This document shows, one piece after another, positions 60,181-64,000 of a stretch of 64,000 nucleotides of DNA; positions within the stretch are counted from its first letter, which is position 1; the number at the start of each line of letters is the position of its first letter. The notes under the pieces were generated by a model, which saw only the letters and a program-made list of their open reading frames with translations, made no database searches and was not told where the DNA came from. The DNA is from Candidatus Krumholzibacteriia bacterium (lineage in GTDB: Bacteria > Krumholzibacteriota > Krumholzibacteriia > G020349025): assembly GCA_035649275.1 (NCBI GenBank), contig DASRJW010000143.1:1-64000 (forward strand), given 5' to 3'. Made by a program: the position numbers and the translations under genes.

Positions 60181-61161
60181 TTGTCCGCCGAACTGCACCT
60201 GCGCGTGGACGCGGCCATGCAGGGCACGCGCATCGACCGCTTGCTGGCCTCGCAGTTCCCGGACATCACCCGCTCGCGTTTCCAGAAGCTGCTCCGCGAT
60301 GGTTGCATCACCGCCCGGGGCAAGAAGGTGCGCAGCGCCTACCGCGTCCTGGAAGGGGACGACATCCGGGTGCGACTGCCGCCGCCGGAGCCGCTCCAGC
60401 TCCAGCCCGAAGCCATCCCGCTCGCCATCCGTTACGAAGATGCCGATCTCATCGTCGTCGACAAACCGGCGGGGATGGTGGTGCACCCGGCGGCCGGGAA
60501 CCGGCGCGGCACCCTGGTGCAGGCGCTGCTGCACCATTGGCCCCAGCTCGAGGGCGGCAGCGATGCGGCCCGTCCCGGCATCGTGCACCGCTTGGACAAG
60601 GACACCTCGGGATTGCTGGTGGTGGCGAAGAACGAGCGCGCCCATGTGCGCTTGGCGGCGGCGCTGCAGTCGCGGCAGGTGCGCCGGGAATACACCGCCT
60701 TGGTGTGGGGCGCGGTGCGCTCGAGCGGGCGGATCGACGCTCCCATCGGCCGGGATCCGGTGCAACGCCAGCGCATGTCCGTCAAGAGTCGTCGCGGCAA
60801 GCCCGCGGTGACCCACTTTCGGACGCTGGAACGCTTCGCCTTCACGACGCTGCTCGCCGTGCGACTCGACACCGGCCGCACCCATCAGATCCGCGTGCAC
60901 ATGGCGAGCCTCGGGAATCCGGTCTTCGGCGACGCTGCCTACGGGGGGCGGAATTCCCGTTTGACTCGCCTCGCGCCAGGACTTAGAGTCCAAGCTGGGA
61001 GAGCGCTCCAGTCCATGCCGCGTCAGGCCCTGCATGCGACGCGCTTGTCCTTCCAGCATCCGGTGACGGGGGTCGACGTGGCCTTCGAGTCCCCGCTGCC
61101 GGGTGATTTCTCCGCGACCCTCGCCATGCTGCGTCCTTCAGCGCCGGGAGACCGCGCATGA
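60181..61161 (+). CDS. rluD: Ribosomal large-subunit pseudouridine synthase RluD/RluC-like
   Basis: The TTG at 60181 directly follows the stop of the zinc-finger gene and has AGGA at 6 nt; the product is 326 residues. An S4 RNA-binding domain (about 15-65) precedes the RluA-type catalytic domain, with nucleophile Asp139 in HRLDKDTSG and the late motif GRTHQIRVH. RluD-type enzymes convert uridines of 23S rRNA helix 69 to pseudouridine. A basic stretch between about 195 and 210 (KSRRGKPAV) would contact RNA. It overlaps the STAS gene by 4 bp (ATGA). Confidence 0.94.
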   Translation: MSAELHLRVDAAMQGTRIDRLLASQFPDITRSRFQKLLRDGCITARGKKVRSAYRVLEGDDIRVRLPPPEPLQLQPEAIPLAIRYEDADLIVVDKPAGMVVHPAAGNRRGTLVQALLHHWPQLEGGSDAARPGIVHRLDKDTSGLLVVAKNERAHVRLAAALQSRQVRREYTALVWGAVRSSGRIDAPIGRDPVQRQRMSVKSRRGKPAVTHFRTLERFAFTTLLAVRLDTGRTHQIRVHMASLGNPVFGDAAYGGRNSRLTRLAPGLRVQAGRALQSMPRQALHATRLSFQHPVTGVDVAFESPLPGDFSATLAMLRPSAPGDRA

Positions 61162-61496
61162 CCATCCGCCAGCGAGAGGTCGGGGGCGTCGTCGTCCTGG
61201 ACATCGACGGCAAGATCGTCGGCGGTGTGGACCACGACCTCTTCCAGGAGAAGCTGCAGTCCTTGCTCACGGCGGGGAAGCCCAACTTCCTGGTGAACCT
61301 GGAAAACGTGAAGTGGGTGAACAGCACCGGTCTGGGCGTGCTGATCGCCGGCTTCCGGACGGTGCAGACGGGGGGCGGCAGGCTCAAGCTGGTGCACGTC
61401 TCCGAGCGCATCCAGAGCTTGCTCCACATCACCCGACTGACCACCCGTTTCGAGCTGTTCGAGCGCGAAGACGAGGCCATCGCCAGCTTCGCCTGA
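61158..61496 (+). CDS. STAS-domain anti-sigma factor antagonist
   Basis: The 112-residue product is a single STAS domain with regulatory Ser56 in WVNSTGLGVL. Its start codon overlaps the rluD stop (ATGA), so translation is coupled. The RsbW-like kinase and the SpoIIE phosphatase that follow form the other two parts of a partner switch: the kinase phosphorylates Ser56 and the phosphatase reverses this. The target freed or bound is not visible in the window; no sigma factor gene is adjacent. Confidence 0.92.
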   Translation: MTIRQREVGGVVVLDIDGKIVGGVDHDLFQEKLQSLLTAGKPNFLVNLENVKWVNSTGLGVLIAGFRTVQTGGGRLKLVHVSERIQSLLHITRLTTRFELFEREDEAIASFA

Positions 61497-61534
61497 CGGC
61501 TATTCGGCACGGCCGCGAAAGGTGCGGACAGGGC

Positions 61535-62005
61535 ATGTCGGACGACCAGCGCGGCAGCATCGAACTGCGCCTGCCGAGCCAGCTGCGCTTCCTCGGCGTC
61601 GTGGATGCGGTGGTGCAGAGCTTCTCCAGCGAGTTCGGCCTCGCCCAGGACGACATCAACAACCTCAGCACCGCGACGATCGAAGCCGCCGCGAACGCCA
61701 TGGAGCACGCCAACAAGTTCGACGCCAGCAAGAGTGTGCTGTTGCGGTTGCAGGGCCAGGGGGCGGCGATCGACGTCACCATCGAAGACGAGGGTCAGGG
61801 GTTCGATCCGCGGCCGTACGAGCGCGAGCTGACCGCGGAAGATCTGCTCAAGTTGCGCGGCCGGGGTATTTTCATCATGCGTTCGTTCATGGACGAGGTC
61901 CGCTTCGCCCGCACCTCGCGCGGCAGCATGCGGGTGCACCTGCGCAAGGTCGGCCGCCCGAGCCAGGACGATTCGGGGCGAAAGGACGCGGCCCGCGGTA
62001 ATTGA
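61535..62005 (+). CDS. RsbW/SpoIIAB-like serine kinase (anti-sigma factor)
   Basis: The ATG at 61535 gives 156 residues. It is a GHKL ATPase with N-box EAAANAMEHAN (Glu50, Asn54), G1 motif EDEGQGFD and G2 motif LRGRGIFIMRSF, as in RsbW and BtrW-type kinases. It would phosphorylate the STAS protein encoded 38 bp upstream. A short disordered basic tail ends the protein. It probably sequesters an unknown sigma factor or other effector. Confidence 0.88.
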   Translation: MSDDQRGSIELRLPSQLRFLGVVDAVVQSFSSEFGLAQDDINNLSTATIEAAANAMEHANKFDASKSVLLRLQGQGAAIDVTIEDEGQGFDPRPYERELTAEDLLKLRGRGIFIMRSFMDEVRFARTSRGSMRVHLRKVGRPSQDDSGRKDAARGN

Positions 62006-62120
62006 TGCGCGGTCGCCGGACACCGCGCCGGAATGCAGTCTCGGCCCGTTGGCGCCGCGGGTCGGGGAGGGCTTCCTCGCCGGGCTGGCTTCGGCTGCCG
62101 CCGTAGGGCGAGGTTCCCGC

Positions 62121-64000
62121 ATGAGCTATTCGCTCTTCCTTTCTTCTTTCTACTTGGTCGGCGGCGTCGTCATCCTCTTTTTCGGCGTCGTCATCCTGCG
62201 CGAGCAACCCCGCAGTCCGGTGCACCGGGCGACGGCCCTCATGCTCTTCTCCGGGGCCCTCGGCACCATCCTCGGCGCCCTCGGCCAGCTCCTGCAGCTG
62301 CGCGAAGCCACCGCCGGTCCGGTGGCCGCCGGCGGTTACTTGCGTCACTTCGCCTATCTCTGGGAGTTCTTCTTCCCCTCCCTCCTCTACTTCTCCCTGG
62401 TCTACCCGGTGCAGCAGCACTGGGTGCGGCGGCGCCAGGTGCTGGAGGTCGCCCTCTATGTCCCGCACTTCTTCCACCTGACGCTGGTGCTGTTGCTGGG
62501 GGAGACGGCCCGGCTCACCCGGCCCTTCGACGTCCTGCTGGAGCACGGTGGCAGCGGCGGCATCACCGATTTCCTCTCCACCGTGATGGGCCTGGTGGAC
62601 GTGGTGGTGGCACTCATGAACAAGGTGCACCAGCAGCTCTTCTCGCTGGTCAACGTGGCCTATGCCGGGGTCGGGCTGGCGCTGCTCTGGCGCAGCCGGG
62701 CGCACGTGGTGGTGCCGCGCTTGCGCGGCCAGGTGGCCATCGTCTTCGGTGGCCTCGCCCTCGGCGTGGTGGGCTACGTGGCGGCAGTGCTGCTCCCCTT
62801 GCTGCGACCCTATCGGGACAACACCAGCCTCATGGTCTTCCTGATCAGCGTGGCTTTGATCGTGGCGAGCGTGACCATCGCCTATGCCATCGTGCGCCAC
62901 AAGTTCCTGGACATGCAGAACCTGGCGCGGCGCTCCATCCTCTACGGCACCACCGCCCTGGTCTTCGCCCTCGTCTACCTCCTGGTGGTGAAGCAGATCA
63001 CCCGCTTCAGCGCCCAGGTCTTCGGACCCACCACCGAGGTCATCGAGGCCGGGTTCATCGTGCTCTCCATCATCATTTTCCAGCCCCTGCTCACCACCGT
63101 GGAGGATCTCATCGAGGGCGTCCTGCGGAGCGGCGAGAAGAGCGACCCGCAGAGCATCATCGCCGGTCTCGGTCGCCAGCTCGCCGCCGAGGTGGACCTG
63201 CGCGGTATGCGCGCCCGTCTGGGGGAAACTCTGGCGCGGAGCCTGCTCGTGCAACGGGTGCAGCTCCTCACGGTGGAACAGCACGAGGGCGGCCCCTTGC
63301 TGGACCGCGGCGAGGCCCGGGCGAGCATCGAGCCGGGCGACGGCTTCGACGGCCTGCTGCGCTTCCTCGCCGCCAGCGGACAGCCGGTGCTGCGGCACGA
63401 GGTCGAGCGCGCCCTGCCGGACCTGGCGGAAAAGGAGAAGCTGCGCCTGCAGGAGTGGATCGGTCAGTACCACCTCCTGGTGCCGCTCCTGCACCAGGAC
63501 GAGGTGCGCGGCTTCCTCGGCGTCGGCCCCAAGCTGACCGGAGGACGGTTCCACTCCGAGGACCTGGCGCTCCTCACCTTGCTGGCGTCGCAGGTGATCA
63601 CGTCGCTCGAGAACGTGCGCCTGGTGTCGGAGAACGTGCAGAAGCGCATCCTCGAAGAGGAGATCTCCCTGGCCACGGAGATCCAGCGGCGGCTGCTGCC
63701 GGCGGCGTTCCCGCACCATCCCGGCTACGACAGCTTCGCGGTCAGCCTGGCGAGCAAAGCCGTCGGCGGCGACTACTTCGATCTCTTCAGCGAGGGTGAC
63801 CGCCGGCTGCACCTGGCGATCGCCGACGTCTCCGGCAAGGGCATGGCGGCGGCCCTGCTCATGTCGTCGCTGCGGGCGGCGCTGCGCTCCAACGTGGCGC
63901 ACCTGCAATCGCCGGCGCAGGTGCTGACCCGGATCAATACCTTGCTCTACGAGAGCACCTCGCCGGAGAAGTTCGCCACCTTCTTCTATGGCGTTCTCGA
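62121..64000 (+). CDS. Membrane SpoIIE-type phosphatase with GAF domain (5' part)
   Basis: The gene runs off the right edge after about 626 codons, so its 3' end is not visible. The ATG at 62121 has a GCGAGG ribosome binding site. The first about 300 residues form seven or eight membrane helices (opening YSLFLSSFYLVGGVVILFF), an arrangement like the 7TM-type sensors of histidine kinases. A GAF domain (about 340-490) and a PP2C/SpoIIE phosphatase domain follow, with GGDYFDL (about 549-555) and IADVSGKGMAAALL. It lies 115 bp after the RsbW-like gene and is the likely phosphatase for the adjacent STAS protein. Confidence 0.88.
   Translation, partial: MSYSLFLSSFYLVGGVVILFFGVVILREQPRSPVHRATALMLFSGALGTILGALGQLLQLREATAGPVAAGGYLRHFAYLWEFFFPSLLYFSLVYPVQQHWVRRRQVLEVALYVPHFFHLTLVLLLGETARLTRPFDVLLEHGGSGGITDFLSTVMGLVDVVVALMNKVHQQLFSLVNVAYAGVGLALLWRSRAHVVVPRLRGQVAIVFGGLALGVVGYVAAVLLPLLRPYRDNTSLMVFLISVALIVASVTIAYAIVRHKFLDMQNLARRSILYGTTALVFALVYLLVVKQITRFSAQVFGPTTEVIEAGFIVLSIIIFQPLLTTVEDLIEGVLRSGEKSDPQSIIAGLGRQLAAEVDLRGMRARLGETLARSLLVQRVQLLTVEQHEGGPLLDRGEARASIEPGDGFDGLLRFLAASGQPVLRHEVERALPDLAEKEKLRLQEWIGQYHLLVPLLHQDEVRGFLGVGPKLTGGRFHSEDLALLTLLASQVITSLENVRLVSENVQKRILEEEISLATEIQRRLLPAAFPHHPGYDSFAVSLASKAVGGDYFDLFSEGDRRLHLAIADVSGKGMAAALLMSSLRAALRSNVAHLQSPAQVLTRINTLLYESTSPEKFATFFYGVL

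Noticed and set aside
61887-63908. A 673-codon minus-strand frame opposite the third SpoIIE phosphatase
   Set aside because: It is antisense to a gene with membrane helices, a GAF domain and PP2C motifs, and is dominated by Gln, His, Arg and Glu repeats typical of shadow frames.
1-64000. CRISPR arrays, insertion sequences, prophage or integron elements
   Set aside because: I saw no spaced direct repeats, transposase or integrase motifs, terminal inverted repeats or attachment sites beside the tRNA or tmRNA genes.

Overview
The window is about 64 kb of GC-rich bacterial chromosome with closely packed genes on both strands and no sign of phage, insertion sequences, integrons or CRISPR. Several features suggest an uncultured lineage of the FCB group, possibly Candidatus Eisenbacteria-like: a large secreted protein ending in a FlgD-type Ig fold, a PorV/UPF0164-like outer-membrane protein, several SpoIIE phosphatases and a Ku/LigD end-joining pair. 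That placement is inferred from gene content only; no rRNA is present.

Layout. 1-6.7 kb: end of an M28 aminopeptidase with a PDZ domain, a DoxX membrane protein, a two-half M16 zinc protease, a secreted protein of unknown function and a serine beta-lactamase-like hydrolase. 6.7-11.7 kb: peptide-binding lipoprotein, hybrid histidine kinase and response regulator in one operon, then another lipoprotein. 11.8-25.8 kb: phosphoglucomutase, facing a long leftward operon that runs from a 2,061-residue repeat protein through a PorV-like/TPR protein, a SpoIIE-RsbW fusion and a STAS protein to a GAF histidine kinase, with overlapping or nearly overlapping junctions. 26.0-26.6 kb: a YHS-like secreted protein interrupted by one in-frame UGA, which reads best as selenocysteine in a UxxC motif. 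26.7-30.3 kb: divergent ligD and ku. 30.4-37.3 kb: MerR/TPR regulator, typA, a PLP-fold protein without its catalytic lysine, an AmrS-like radical SAM enzyme, a TPR protein and a glycosyltransferase.

37.5-49.8 kb: beta-barrel protein plus TlpA thioredoxin, a MerR regulator with a degenerate cobalamin domain, a DUF3352-like lipoprotein, glycerol-3-phosphate dehydrogenase, a PEGA lipoprotein, a second SpoIIE phosphatase, a TIGR04283-like glycosyltransferase and thioredoxin reductase. 49.8-55.2 kb: small membrane protein, ssb, methyltransferase, carbamoyltransferase and polysaccharide deacetylase. 55.4-56.8 kb: tRNA-Lys(CTT) with an unusual position 33, a membrane-anchored protein, tmRNA and a strong terminator. 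56.8-64 kb: thymidine kinase, YggS, a DivIVA-like protein, purine nucleoside phosphorylase, a DksA/TraR zinc-finger protein, RluD, a STAS protein, an RsbW-like kinase and the start of a third SpoIIE phosphatase that runs off the window.

Main themes are partner-switching signalling (three SpoIIE phosphatases, two STAS proteins, two RsbW-type domains), envelope proteins and DNA end joining. The most notable item is the candidate YHS selenoprotein with a SECIS-like hairpin at the expected distance. A second is a set of genes whose -10-like hexamer lies 5-7 nt before the start codon, which suggests leaderless mRNAs.
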